A stretch of 34,533 nucleotides of DNA from Candidatus Eiseniibacteriota bacterium (lineage in GTDB: Bacteria > Eisenbacteria > RBG-16-71-46): assembly GCA_020849095.1 (NCBI GenBank), contig JADLGX010000557.1:1-34533 (forward strand), written 5' to 3'. Below the pieces are notes generated by a model, which saw only the letters and a program-made list of their open reading frames with translations, was not told the DNA's origin and ran no database searches. This document shows positions 1 through 9,368 of this stretch, piece by piece. The stretch's first letter is position 1; each line of letters starts with the position of its first letter. Made by a program: the position numbers and the translations under genes.

Positions 1-132
1 TCGGTTCGTTCCCCGCTTCCTCCAGACGCTCCCTCGCGGTCACGCCCTTGCGGTTCGCTTGAGTCCCTGTGACCAAGTCCTCGGAGGACTTCCACCTCCA
101 AGTCAGCGCCCATGCTGGGCGTACCGAAGAAA

Positions 133-154
133 GGCGGGGCCGGACGGCCCCGCC
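133..154 (-). terminator. Rho-independent terminator downstream of the acyl-CoA dehydrogenase
   Basis: Perfect 9-bp stem ggcggggcc/ggccccgcc with loop ggac; on the minus strand it is followed by TTTCTT. Confidence 0.75.
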
Positions 155-190
155 ATTCAGACACGCCGCCGGGGCGCCGGGTTGGAATGC

Positions 191-2074
191 CTACTTGCCG
201 CGCGCCACCCGGTCGTCCGGCTTCTCGTACGGCGCGGCCACGACGCCGTCCTCGAGCCACGCGTAGCGCCCGCCGAGGATGCCCTTGGACACTTCGTAGT
301 TCGACACGTCGTCGTTGGACTCGATCGCCGCGAACAGCGCCTCGATGCGGCGGCGGGACGCCTTGCAGAACGTGTCGGCCAGGTTGATCGCTCCGCCGTC
401 GCCGATGCCCTTCTTGGTGTCGCGCTGAGCGCGGCAGCAGGTGGCGATCATCGCGAACAGCTCGGCGCCCACGTCCACCGCCCGGAACAGCTGCGACTGC
501 CGGCGCTCGAGCGCCGGGCCGTAGCCCACCATGAGATGGAAGATCTGGCGCGACAGCCGGCGCGACATGCGTTCGACCCAGCGGACGTGATCGGCCAGGC
601 GCCCGAACTCGGCGTACTGCGGCCAGCGCCCCCAGCCGAGCCAGCGCGACGGATACCAGCCGGCGTAGAAGAGCCCCGAGCGCACGAGCCCGGCGAGCCG
701 CTTGTCCATCGGCACGTTGGGCATGACCACGTCGCCGGCCACCTTGAGATGGACGTCGAGCGCCTCGCGCGCGATGAACAGCCGCATCACCTGGTTGGAG
801 CCCTCGAAGATGCGGTTGATGCGCAGGTCGCGCATGGCGCGCTCGAGCGGAATGGGCGGCTCGCCGCGCAGCGCCAGGCTGGGCGCGGTCTCGTAGCCGC
901 GGCCGCCGCGGATCTGCATGGCGTCATCGCACAGCAGCCAGGCCAGGTCGGTGTTCCACAGCTTGCCGATCGCGGCCTCGAGCCGGATGTCCGACTTGCC
1001 GCGGTCCGCGAGCAGGCAGCCCAGGTCCCCGACGGCTTCCATGGCGTACGTGTCGGCCGCCATCTTGGCGAGCATCTGCGCGATCGCGTCGTGCTTGCCG
1101 ACGTTCTTGCCCCACTGCTGGCGCGCGTTGGCCCAGTGTCGGCAGACGCCGAGGCACCACTTGCCCAGCGCCGCCATGGTGGCGGGCAGCGTCAGCCGGC
1201 CCGTGTTGAGCGTGATGAGCGCGAGCTTGAGCCCCTTGCCCTCGCCCCACAGCAGGTTCTCGCGGGGCACGCGCACGTCGGTGAACTTGAGCGTGGCGTT
1301 CTCGATGCCGCGCAGTCCCATGAACGAAAGCCGTTCGACGATCTCGAACCCGGGCGAGTTCACCTCGACGATGAACGCGCTGATCGGGCCCGGCTTGCCG
1401 TCCTTGCCCGGCGTGCGCGCCATGACCACCATGAGCTCGGCGACCGAACCGTTCGTGATCCACAACTTGGAGCCGTTCAGGATGTAGGCGGAGCCGTCCT
1501 CGGTGGGCATGGCCGTGGTGGTCATGCGCGCCGGGTCGGAGCCCACCTCGTCCTCGGTGAGCGCGAAGGCCGAGATGGCGCCCTTGGCGAGCCGCGGCAG
1601 GAAGCGCTTTTTCTGCTCGTCGGTGCCGAACATCTTGACCGGGCCGGGCACTCCGATCGACTGGTGCGCGGACAACAGCGCCACGAGTGACGAGTTGACC
1701 GTGGACAGCAGCGACATGGCGCGGCAGTACGTGTACTGCGACAGCCCGAGGCCGCCGTACTCGCGCGGGATCTTGATGCCGAACGCGCCGATGTCGCGCA
1801 GCCCCTGGATGATCTCCTCGGGGATGCGCGCGTCGCGCTCGATCCGCTCGGAGTCCACCTTTTCGCGCGCGAACTTCTCGAGCACCGCCAGGAAGTCCTC
1901 GGCGCGCTTCTGCTCCTCGGCCTCCGGCTCGGGCCAGGGATGGATCAGCCCCAGGTCGAGCTTGCCCAGGAACAGCTCGCGCACGAAAGAGGGCGCTTCC
2001 CAGGTGGTCTCACGCGCCCCTTCGGCGACCGCGCGGGCTTCGTGCTCGGAAACGTTCGGCTTCGAAGTGCTCAT
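191..2074 (-). CDS. Acyl-CoA dehydrogenase family protein (about 627 aa, long form)
   Basis: Start at MSTSKPNV (ATG 2072-2074) preceded by a GGGGTGG-type SD. Contains ACAD motifs AFALTEDEVGSDPARM, LNGSKLWITNGSVAELMVVMART and QIRGGRGYETAPSLALRGEPPIPLERAMRDLRINRIFEGSNQVMRLFIA. Confidence 0.92.
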   Translation of the reverse strand: MSTSKPNVSEHEARAVAEGARETTWEAPSFVRELFLGKLDLGLIHPWPEPEAEEQKRAEDFLAVLEKFAREKVDSERIERDARIPEEIIQGLRDIGAFGIKIPREYGGLGLSQYTYCRAMSLLSTVNSSLVALLSAHQSIGVPGPVKMFGTDEQKKRFLPRLAKGAISAFALTEDEVGSDPARMTTTAMPTEDGSAYILNGSKLWITNGSVAELMVVMARTPGKDGKPGPISAFIVEVNSPGFEIVERLSFMGLRGIENATLKFTDVRVPRENLLWGEGKGLKLALITLNTGRLTLPATMAALGKWCLGVCRHWANARQQWGKNVGKHDAIAQMLAKMAADTYAMEAVGDLGCLLADRGKSDIRLEAAIGKLWNTDLAWLLCDDAMQIRGGRGYETAPSLALRGEPPIPLERAMRDLRINRIFEGSNQVMRLFIAREALDVHLKVAGDVVMPNVPMDKRLAGLVRSGLFYAGWYPSRWLGWGRWPQYAEFGRLADHVRWVERMSRRLSRQIFHLMVGYGPALERRQSQLFRAVDVGAELFAMIATCCRAQRDTKKGIGDGGAINLADTFCKASRRRIEALFAAIESNDDVSNYEVSKGILGGRYAWLEDGVVAAPYEKPDDRVARGK

Positions 2075-2094
2075 GACGGAACCACCCCTCTCAC

Positions 2095-4071
2095 TCAGTC
2101 GTGACATTCCTGGCAGGCGCGCGCCGGAGGGCGCGGGTCGCCGTTCTCGAACTTGTGGCAGGAGATGCACTCTTCACCGTTCTCACGATGCTGCTTGTGC
2201 GAGAACTCGCCGCGCGCGACACGCACGGTGCGTTCGTTCACGTCCCCATGGCAGCGGAAGCAGTCCTTGAACTTGTCCGGTCCCAGGTCGCGATGGTGGC
2301 ACGTGGTGCAGCCGTCGGGTCCGAACCGCACCACCTCGACCTCGGGACGCTCGGAGTGCTTCCGGTGGCACTTCTCGCAGTCCAGCTTGGCATCGCCCAG
2401 GTGCGGGCCGTGCGAGAAGCGCCGCCCGCCGAACGTGCCGGACTGCCGCTCGATTCCGGTGTGGCAGGACATGCACGGGCTGTTCGACACGCTCGCCCAC
2501 GGACGGGCGGCCGCCGGCAGCCCGCGTCCGGCGCGCGCCTCGTTGAGCTGCTGCCAGGCCTTGTCGAGCACGGCGTACGCGTAGGTCACGTTGTGGACAC
2601 CCTTGCCGCGGCTGACGAGCAGGAAGTTGTGGCGGGCGTCGTCCCACGCCTGCGGAGCCTCCACGCCCATGACGCCGGCGTTGGCCTCCATGAGCCGCTT
2701 CATGCCCTCGGTGCGCGCGTCCACGGCTTGCTTCCAGCCTTCGTAGATCCGCTTGTAGCCCGGGCCGTGGCACGACATGCAGGACACCACGCCGGCCTTC
2801 ACGGTGCGCGGCCCCTCGGGCCCGCCGACTCCCAGCGAAGCGGCCGCGACATCGCTGAACGCGGGGTCGTGGCAACCCTGGCAGCGCACGCCCGTCGCGT
2901 ACATCGTGCTGGGCATGTCGGGCACGCCGCGCGCGCCCTTGCCCGCGTAGAGCTGCTGCTGCGGGTTGTGGCCGGAGCCGTGGCAGGACTCGCAGGGGTT
3001 GACCGCGTGCGAGCCCGTGGACTGCGGCAGGTCGGGCATGAGGTCCTCGGCGTGCGGCATGCCCTTGCGCTGCTGGTGCTTTTCGAGGAAGCCCTCGCCA
3101 CCGCGCGGCGCCACGGAAGCCAGCGTCGTGTCTCCGTGCGCGCTCTTCACTTCCGCCGCGAGAACGGAGTCGGGAGGCGCCAGCCGGGGCACGATACCGT
3201 GCTCGATCGGCGAGTGGCAGTCCTGGCAGTCGATCTTGTGCTCGCTCACGTGCATGCGGTGCAGGAACAGCTTGTCGCCGAACTTCTCGAGCCGGTCGGG
3301 CTGGTTGTGGCAGCCCAGGCAGCGCTCGCGCGCGACGTCGCCCGTTCCGCGCACGATGCCCTCGTGGCAGGAGACGCAGTTCATGTCGCGCCGCGAGACT
3401 TCGCTGTGATCGAAGCTCGTGGCGTCGGCCAGCTGGACGCGCTGCGGCACTTCGTGACAGCCGCGGCACTCGCCCAGCCCCGCGTTGGGCTCCTGTCCCT
3501 TGAAGTGACAGAGCGCGCAGGTGGACGTGGTGACGGTGAGATGAATGCCCTGAACGATCTGCGAGTGGCACGACGTGCAGCGCAGCTTGAGCCCGCGACG
3601 GCTCTCGGTGAGGTGAGGGCGGTGGTCGAACGCCACGCCCTCGAACTCGACCCGTCCGTCGAGCAGGCGGCGCTCGTGGCAGCGCAGGCAGGCCGCGTCG
3701 TCCACCTCGGCCCACGGCTTGGTGCCGTAGGTCGCGGTGAAGTACTTGGCCACCATGGACAGCGCCTCGAACTTCTTGCGCACCTCGGCCGTCAGCCCGG
3801 GCGAGATGTGGCATTCCACGCAGGCGATCTTATTGTGCGCGGAGTTCTCCCAGGACTTGTAGTACGGCTTCATGATGTGACACGTGCCGCAGAACTGCGG
3901 CGTCGACGACACCTGCACGAACGCGAGCAGGCCCACGATCGCCATGCCGATCAGGATGGGCACGAACGAGCGCAGCGTCTGGAATCGCTGCAGCGCGGGG
4001 AACCGGCCGGCCAAGCCGGCCATCCCTCGCGCGAGCGGCGAGCCGGGACCGAATCCGGGAATACGCGGCAC
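2095..4071 (-). CDS. Membrane-anchored 18-CXXCH multiheme cytochrome c with NapC/NirT-like N-terminus
   Basis: GTG start. One N-terminal TM helix (FVPILIGMAIVGLLAFVQ) followed by CGTCHIMKPYYKSWENSAHNKIACVECHISPG, typical of NapC/NrfH. 18 CXXCH motifs counted. Confidence 0.9.
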   Translation of the reverse strand: MPRIPGFGPGSPLARGMAGLAGRFPALQRFQTLRSFVPILIGMAIVGLLAFVQVSSTPQFCGTCHIMKPYYKSWENSAHNKIACVECHISPGLTAEVRKKFEALSMVAKYFTATYGTKPWAEVDDAACLRCHERRLLDGRVEFEGVAFDHRPHLTESRRGLKLRCTSCHSQIVQGIHLTVTTSTCALCHFKGQEPNAGLGECRGCHEVPQRVQLADATSFDHSEVSRRDMNCVSCHEGIVRGTGDVARERCLGCHNQPDRLEKFGDKLFLHRMHVSEHKIDCQDCHSPIEHGIVPRLAPPDSVLAAEVKSAHGDTTLASVAPRGGEGFLEKHQQRKGMPHAEDLMPDLPQSTGSHAVNPCESCHGSGHNPQQQLYAGKGARGVPDMPSTMYATGVRCQGCHDPAFSDVAAASLGVGGPEGPRTVKAGVVSCMSCHGPGYKRIYEGWKQAVDARTEGMKRLMEANAGVMGVEAPQAWDDARHNFLLVSRGKGVHNVTYAYAVLDKAWQQLNEARAGRGLPAAARPWASVSNSPCMSCHTGIERQSGTFGGRRFSHGPHLGDAKLDCEKCHRKHSERPEVEVVRFGPDGCTTCHHRDLGPDKFKDCFRCHGDVNERTVRVARGEFSHKQHRENGEECISCHKFENGDPRPPARACQECHD

Positions 4072-5349
4072 CTACTTCACCGCCCGCGGACCGGCATCAC
4101 GGAAGCGGCGGATGATCCCGATCGTGACGATGACGTAGAACCAGAACACGAGCAGGAAGAGCTTCTCGACGGTGATGTTCTGCAGCTTGCTGCCGAGTTC
4201 CTCCTGGATCTCCTCACCCACCGAGCGCGCGCGCGTGGTGTAGCCGCTCATGGCTTCGGGGCTCACCGCGTGCGCGGCCGTCAGCGCCTCGAACAGGTAC
4301 GTGTGGGCTTCCTCGATGCGAGCCTTGTAGTCCTCGGTCTGGATCGGCACGGCGTCCGCCCGGGCCACGACCTTCTCGGCCTTCTCGATGGCCTCGGCGG
4401 CGGACTGGTAGTCGGCCAGCAGCGTGGCTCCGAGCACTTCGTCCTTGCTGCCCTTGTCGTGGCACTTCACGCAGCTCGACGCCAGCCGCGCGGTCTCGCT
4501 GGGCGCGATGCCGTGGTCGCCGTGGCAGGAGCTGCACTCGGCCATCTGCTCGGCGGCCATGGCGGCCGCGTGCGGGCCGGACTTGAAGTAGCGCCGCTCG
4601 GCGGTGTGGCAGCGGCCGCACACCTTGTTCACGTTGCCGATGTCGGAAGGCGCGGCGCCGTGCACGCCGTGGCAGCTGACGCACGTCGGGGCCTTGAGGT
4701 TGCCCTTGTCGAACAGCGACTTGGCGTGAACGCTGCCGAGGTACTCGTGGTACGTGTCCTTCATCTTGCGCTCGCGGACGAGCGTCGTGTCGCCGTGGCA
4801 GGTGCCGCAGGTGCGCGGGATGTTGGTGACGTACGTGCGGCTGGCCGGATCGTGGGCGCTGAGCACGTCGTGCGCGCCATGACAGTCCGAGCACACCGCG
4901 ACCTTGCCGTCGCCCTTGGCGAGCAGCTTGCCGTGCCCGCTCGTCTGGTACTGCGAGTACTGGTCCACGGGCAGGTCGTAGGGCTGCATGACCTTTTCGT
5001 CCGCGTGGCACGAGGCGCACATGGCCGGGTCCTGCGCGCGCGTGATCTTGCCCCGCCAGCCGTTGCCCTGGTGCGCGCCGGCCTCGTCTAGGCTCTGGTC
5101 GTTGCCGCCGTGGCAGGACGTGCAGTGCATGTCCTCGCCCGCGTGCCGGCTCTTCTCGAACGCGACGCGCTCGTCCGGATGGCACGAGCCGCAGCGCCCG
5201 GAAGCCTTGGTCACCTTGCCGTCACCGGTCTTGCGGGCAGCGGCGAACGCGCCGGAAGCCAGCAGGAACGCGAGCGGCAACAACAGGAGCGTCAGCGCGG
5301 TCGCGCGGCGCCAGAGGCCCATCCCCTTTTCCTTCGCGTGAGCGCTCAT
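4072..5349 (-). CDS. 9-CXXCH multiheme cytochrome c with C-terminal TM anchor
   Basis: Start MSAHAKEKG (ATG 5347-5349), signal peptide, 9 CXXCH, C-terminal helix LFLLVFWFYVIVTIGIIRRF. ATGA overlap with the upstream cytochrome b stop. Confidence 0.9.
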   Translation of the reverse strand: MSAHAKEKGMGLWRRATALTLLLLPLAFLLASGAFAAARKTGDGKVTKASGRCGSCHPDERVAFEKSRHAGEDMHCTSCHGGNDQSLDEAGAHQGNGWRGKITRAQDPAMCASCHADEKVMQPYDLPVDQYSQYQTSGHGKLLAKGDGKVAVCSDCHGAHDVLSAHDPASRTYVTNIPRTCGTCHGDTTLVRERKMKDTYHEYLGSVHAKSLFDKGNLKAPTCVSCHGVHGAAPSDIGNVNKVCGRCHTAERRYFKSGPHAAAMAAEQMAECSSCHGDHGIAPSETARLASSCVKCHDKGSKDEVLGATLLADYQSAAEAIEKAEKVVARADAVPIQTEDYKARIEEAHTYLFEALTAAHAVSPEAMSGYTTRARSVGEEIQEELGSKLQNITVEKLFLLVFWFYVIVTIGIIRRFRDAGPRAVK

Positions 5350-6479
5350 CGGCGATCCACGAACGCGCCCAGAACGGAGAGCACGAGCCAGAGTCCGAAG
5401 ACCGCGAGTCCCGCCATGCGCAGGCGCTTGTCGTCGAGGCGATTGCCCGCGGCGCGGACGATCGCGGGCAGGAACGGAAGCGTGAACGCGGTGCCCACCA
5501 GCGCGAGACCCGGAATCCACCGGGGCAGCGGCAACTGGAACAGCGCATAGGGCGCCAGCATGTACCAGGGCGGCAGCGTGCCCTTGGGCGTCCGGTACGG
5601 ATCGGCCGGGCCGTGGAACTGGAACGGCATCAGCGTGGAGAGCGTGACCAGCCCCGCGAACAGCAGCAGCGTGATGATGACGAGGTCGCTGGCGTGCCGG
5701 CGGAACGTGGTCAGCTTGGGCGCCACACCACCGACGCGGCTCAGCCCCACACGGCGCATGGTCGCGAAGGTCAGGTAGACGAACGCCAGGTACAGGACCG
5801 GGAGCACGATGATGTGCAGCACGTAGAAACGGTTGAGCACGTCCTCGCTCATGGTGCGGCCGCCGACCAGCGCCGAGAGCATCGGGCCGACGATCGGCAG
5901 CGCCCACACGATTTCGAGCCCGCGGACCGCCGACCAGTAGGACTGCTCGTCCCAGGGCAGCAGCAGCCCGGTGAAGTCGAGCTGGATCACCAGCCACGCG
6001 AGCGCCACCGCGGAGAACCACAGCAGCTCGCGCGGCGCCTGGTAGAGGCCGTCCCAGAACAGCCGGATCATCCTGACGAGTACGACCGCGACCAGCAGCC
6101 ACGAGCCCCACATGTGCACGTGGTGCACGAGCCAGCCGAGCATCACGTCACGAACGATCGAGCGCGTGCTGTCGTAGGCGCCGAGCGCGGTGGGCTGGTA
6201 GTAGAACGCCAGAAGGATGCCGCTGACGGCTTCGAGTGCGAACAGCAGCGCGGTCAGCAGGCCCAGGATGTGCGGCCAGCGCGCGTACGACTCGAGCGGC
6301 GTGGTGCGGATCTGCTCGAGGACGTCACGCAGCGGGCGCCTGGTGTCGACGGGCGTGTAAATGAGGCCGAAGTGCGTCAGGAACGAGAACAGCTCGGACA
6401 GGTTGATCCGGGCGTCGATCCAGTCCACGGCGCGGTCCCGGCGGGTACGGGCGGGTGTTTCACTCGCGAGCGTGCTCAT
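5346..6479 (-). CDS. Cytochrome b (b6/bc1-type, membrane quinol oxidation subunit)
   Basis: Start MSTLASETPARTRR. Multiple TM helices; WPHILGLLTALLFALEAVSGILLAFYYQPT, HHVHMWGSW, LLPWDEQSYWSA, RFYVLHIIVLPVLYL and GTLPPWYMLAPYALFQLP fit cytochrome b/b6 with subunit IV. Confidence 0.9.
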   Translation of the reverse strand: MSTLASETPARTRRDRAVDWIDARINLSELFSFLTHFGLIYTPVDTRRPLRDVLEQIRTTPLESYARWPHILGLLTALLFALEAVSGILLAFYYQPTALGAYDSTRSIVRDVMLGWLVHHVHMWGSWLLVAVVLVRMIRLFWDGLYQAPRELLWFSAVALAWLVIQLDFTGLLLPWDEQSYWSAVRGLEIVWALPIVGPMLSALVGGRTMSEDVLNRFYVLHIIVLPVLYLAFVYLTFATMRRVGLSRVGGVAPKLTTFRRHASDLVIITLLLFAGLVTLSTLMPFQFHGPADPYRTPKGTLPPWYMLAPYALFQLPLPRWIPGLALVGTAFTLPFLPAIVRAAGNRLDDKRLRMAGLAVFGLWLVLSVLGAFVDRR

Positions 6480-6949
6480 ACGCGGACGAAGACCTCCCCG
6501 GCTCGCGTGGATACTTCGTAGGTGGGCAGCGCGCGCGGAGGCGGACCCGAAACGACGTTGCCGTTCAGGTCGAAGCGCCCGTCGTGGCAGGGACAGATGA
6601 GCCCGCGGCGCTCGTGGTCGTACGCGAGGATGCAGCGGACGTGCGTGCAGACGGCGGACAGGGCGATCACGTGTTCGGCGCCGGTGCGGATGACGAAGAA
6701 GGGCGACACTCCGTGGCGGACCAGGCGGGCCTCGCCGATGCGGAGGTCTTCGAGCCGGCCGATGCGCACCACGCGCTCGTTGGAGGACTCGTTGTGCTCG
6801 GGCGCCCGCATGTAGGCTGCGATCGCGCCGGCGCCACCGAGAGCCCACAGGCTCAGGAAGGCGCCCGACAGCGTCTTGAGGAAGCCCCGGCGGTCCGTTC
6901 CACCTTCTGCGCCCGGCTGGTCATCCGAACGTCCTGCTCCGTCGGCCAT
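6476..6949 (-). CDS. Rieske [2Fe-2S] iron-sulfur protein with Tat-like signal
   Basis: RRGFLKTLSGAFLSLWALGGAGAIAAY N-terminal anchor; Rieske boxes CTHVRC and CPCHDGRFDLNGNVVSGPPPRALPTYEV. Overlaps the start of cytochrome b. Confidence 0.95.
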   Translation of the reverse strand: MADGAGRSDDQPGAEGGTDRRGFLKTLSGAFLSLWALGGAGAIAAYMRAPEHNESSNERVVRIGRLEDLRIGEARLVRHGVSPFFVIRTGAEHVIALSAVCTHVRCILAYDHERRGLICPCHDGRFDLNGNVVSGPPPRALPTYEVSTRAGEVFVRV

Positions 6950-6981
6950 GCGGCCTCCCCTTCGTGATCACTGCTTGCGAC

Positions 6982-7016
6982 GCGGCCAGCCCGGAGTCGA
7001 ACCCCGAACCGGCCGC
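6982..7016 (-). other. Intergenic GC-rich inverted repeat between the CbcL-like gene and the Rieske gene
   Basis: gcggcc (6982-6987) pairs with ggccgc (7011-7016); no T-tract on the minus strand. Confidence 0.45.
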
Positions 7017-7034
7017 ATCCTATTCCGATCGGGC

Positions 7035-9230
7035 CTATTCGTGAACTCCCGGCCCGCCCTCGCGCGCCCCGGGCTCGGCCGGCGCGGTCTCGTCCTTCGC
7101 CTCGGCCTTCAGCTCGGCCTTCAGCTCGGCCTCGAGGATGCGCTCGTACTCGATGATGTGCTCGTGCCGCATCTGTGCGTCCGAGATGCGCCCGGTGAGC
7201 CACGTCCAGTTCATGGGGTAGACGTCCGGGTTCACGATGTTCATGTAGAGGTGCCACACGACGATCGCGAGGAAGGCGAGCCATGCCTCGTAGTAGTGCA
7301 CCACCGTGGAGAGATCGATCATCCACTTGGGCAGCTCGCGCAGCGACGAGTTCTCGAACCACAGGATGAACCCGGTGAGCGTCATCACGACCGTGCCCCA
7401 GATGAGCGCCCAGTACTCGGCCTTCTCGATGTACCCGAAGCGGTCGAAGCGGGCCGGGGTGCGGCGCAGCCCCACCAGGTAGAGCATCTGCTGCACCAGG
7501 TCGAGCGCGTCCTTGGGCTGCGGGAACAGGTCCATGACCAGCTTGCGGCCGCGCGGGGTGAACAGGTAGGCGACGTGGAAGAGCGACACCGCAACCATCG
7601 CGACCGCCGCGATGCGGTGAACGAGCGCGCGCCACGAGTAGCCGCCCTCGAGCTGGGTCATCCAGTGGAACAGGATGTTCTCGGGGAACTTGAGCGCGAA
7701 GCCCGTGTAGACGAGCGTGAAGAAGCTCACCGCCAGCAGGAAGTGCTGGATGCGCTCGGCGACCGTCATGCGCTCGAACCACCGCGTGGCCGCATGCCCG
7801 TGCGAGGGCGCCTGCCCCAGGTGGGCGGAGAAGCTCGCGCCGATCTTGCGAACGAAGTCGAGCCCCTGGTGCAGCGCCATGAACCCGATCGTGCCGGCGA
7901 TGAGGAACAGGTAGACGATGCGCGTCCAGTAGGGGACCGGCTGGCTTTCCGTGGCCATCGTGACGTGCACGGCGCTGATCTTGAACTTGGTGCCGGCGCC
8001 CGGATGGCACTTGCCGCAGGTCTCTCCCACGCGCTGAGGGGAGACCAGCGAGGCGGGATCAGTGGACGGCAGGATGTCGTGATAGCCGTGGCAGCTGGCG
8101 CAGTTCGCGACCACCGGTGATCCGCCGCGCGCGGCAAGTCCGTGGAAGCTGTCGCGATAGCTGGACAACCGGCCGGCGGGCAGGCCGAACGTCTCGCGGA
8201 TACCGGTCGCCTCGTGGCAGCGCGAGCAGGTCTCGCTCACGTTGGCTGCGGCGACGGGCGAGCCGTTGGCGTGCGGCCCGCGGATCATGTGCTCGCCGTG
8301 GCAGTCCGTGCAGACGGGCGTCGCCGTGACGCCGCGGACCAGCGCCTGGCCGTGAACGCCCTTGGCGTAGCGGGCGGCCTCCTTGCGGTGGCACTTGCCG
8401 CAGGTGGCGGGGATGTTGCCGCGGTAGATGGACGACGTGGGATCGTTGGCGCGCTTGAGGTCGTGCGACTCGTGACAGTCGTTGCAGCGCGCGGCGCCTT
8501 CCTTCTTGGAACGGCCGTGCGCGCTGTTGCGGAACAGCTGCACGGCTTCGGGAATCGTGATCTTGCGCTTGGCCATCAGCTGCCGGTCGGCGTGGCACTT
8601 GGCGCAGGTCTCGGTGATCCGGAAGGGCCCCGTCATGGACTCGGGGTCGTCCTTGGATCGCACGCCGTGCGGGTGGCCATGGCAGTCGCGGCACGTGGAG
8701 GCGTCGGCGTCGCCGTGCAGGCGCGCCAGCCCGTGCACGCTGGTCGCGTAGTCCTTGGATGCCTTCTCGTGGCATCGCTCGCACAGCGCGCGCCCCTTGG
8801 CGGCGACCTTGTGCACTCCGCCGTGGCAGGCACGGCAGGCCGCGTCGACGCTCGCCCCCTTGCCTCCCACCCGGCGATGCGCGCCGACCGACAGCGAGTC
8901 GGCCGTGCCCTTGTGGCAGCCGACGCAGTCGACCGCGGGCAACTGGGTCGGGTGGCGCAGCGTGGTGCCCTTGTGGCACTCGATGCAGGCCAGCTTGCCG
9001 TGGCCCGTGTGCGCCAGCGCGGCGGCGTCCACGGTGAGCGAGCCCGACCGGCCCATGTCGCGGGCCAGCGAGCTGTTCTTGTGGCACATCAGGCAGTCCG
9101 CGTCGCTCGGGCCGGCAGCAGCGGCGGCCGTGAGCGGCGCCAGCGTCAACATGAGGACCTGTATCACCGACATGGCGGCCTGGCGCATGCGACGCGCCGA
9201 GCCGCCCGGAGCTTCCGTGCGATCCGCCAT
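7035..9230 (-). CDS. Fused multiheme cytochrome c (13 CXXCH) plus C-terminal HydC/FdnI-type cytochrome b (CbcL-like quinone oxidoreductase)
   Basis: Start MADRTEAPGG with signal peptide. 13 CXXCH, then membrane domain VAERIQHFLLAVSFFTLVYTGFALKFPENILFHWMTQ...WRALVHRIAAVAMVAVSLFHVAYLF...YYEAWLAFLAIVVWHLYMNIVNPDVYPMNWTWLTG. Confidence 0.9.
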   Translation of the reverse strand: MADRTEAPGGSARRMRQAAMSVIQVLMLTLAPLTAAAAAGPSDADCLMCHKNSSLARDMGRSGSLTVDAAALAHTGHGKLACIECHKGTTLRHPTQLPAVDCVGCHKGTADSLSVGAHRRVGGKGASVDAACRACHGGVHKVAAKGRALCERCHEKASKDYATSVHGLARLHGDADASTCRDCHGHPHGVRSKDDPESMTGPFRITETCAKCHADRQLMAKRKITIPEAVQLFRNSAHGRSKKEGAARCNDCHESHDLKRANDPTSSIYRGNIPATCGKCHRKEAARYAKGVHGQALVRGVTATPVCTDCHGEHMIRGPHANGSPVAAANVSETCSRCHEATGIRETFGLPAGRLSSYRDSFHGLAARGGSPVVANCASCHGYHDILPSTDPASLVSPQRVGETCGKCHPGAGTKFKISAVHVTMATESQPVPYWTRIVYLFLIAGTIGFMALHQGLDFVRKIGASFSAHLGQAPSHGHAATRWFERMTVAERIQHFLLAVSFFTLVYTGFALKFPENILFHWMTQLEGGYSWRALVHRIAAVAMVAVSLFHVAYLFTPRGRKLVMDLFPQPKDALDLVQQMLYLVGLRRTPARFDRFGYIEKAEYWALIWGTVVMTLTGFILWFENSSLRELPKWMIDLSTVVHYYEAWLAFLAIVVWHLYMNIVNPDVYPMNWTWLTGRISDAQMRHEHIIEYERILEAELKAELKAEAKDETAPAEPGAREGGPGVHE

Positions 9231-9276
9231 CCCGCTACCCCTCTCCCTCATCTCGTCCGCCCGGCGGGCCGACGCT

Positions 9277-9300
9277 GCGCGGGAGCCCCTGCTCCCGCGC
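9277..9300 (-). other. Perfect hairpin between the 42-heme gene and the CbcL-like gene
   Basis: gcgcgggagc (9277-9286) / gctcccgcgc (9291-9300), loop ccct; no T-tract follows on the minus strand. Confidence 0.6.
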
Positions 9301-9368
9301 ACCACTTACTTCTTCGAACTTCTCTCCCGGCGCCCACGGACTTCGAGGCGGCGGTGTTGCTGTCGCGT

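Noticed and set aside
2101-5091. 996-aa plus-strand ORF and many other long ORFs antisense to the cytochrome genes (also 8142-9752, 11367-12956, 14279-16066)
   Set aside because: Low-complexity Arg/Ala/Val/His-rich translations opposite clearly coding multiheme genes; an expected artifact of high GC.
6978-7018. T-arm-like GGGTTCGACTCC on the minus strand between the CbcL-like and Rieske genes
   Set aside because: No acceptor, D or anticodon arms and the T-stem does not pair properly; not a tRNA.
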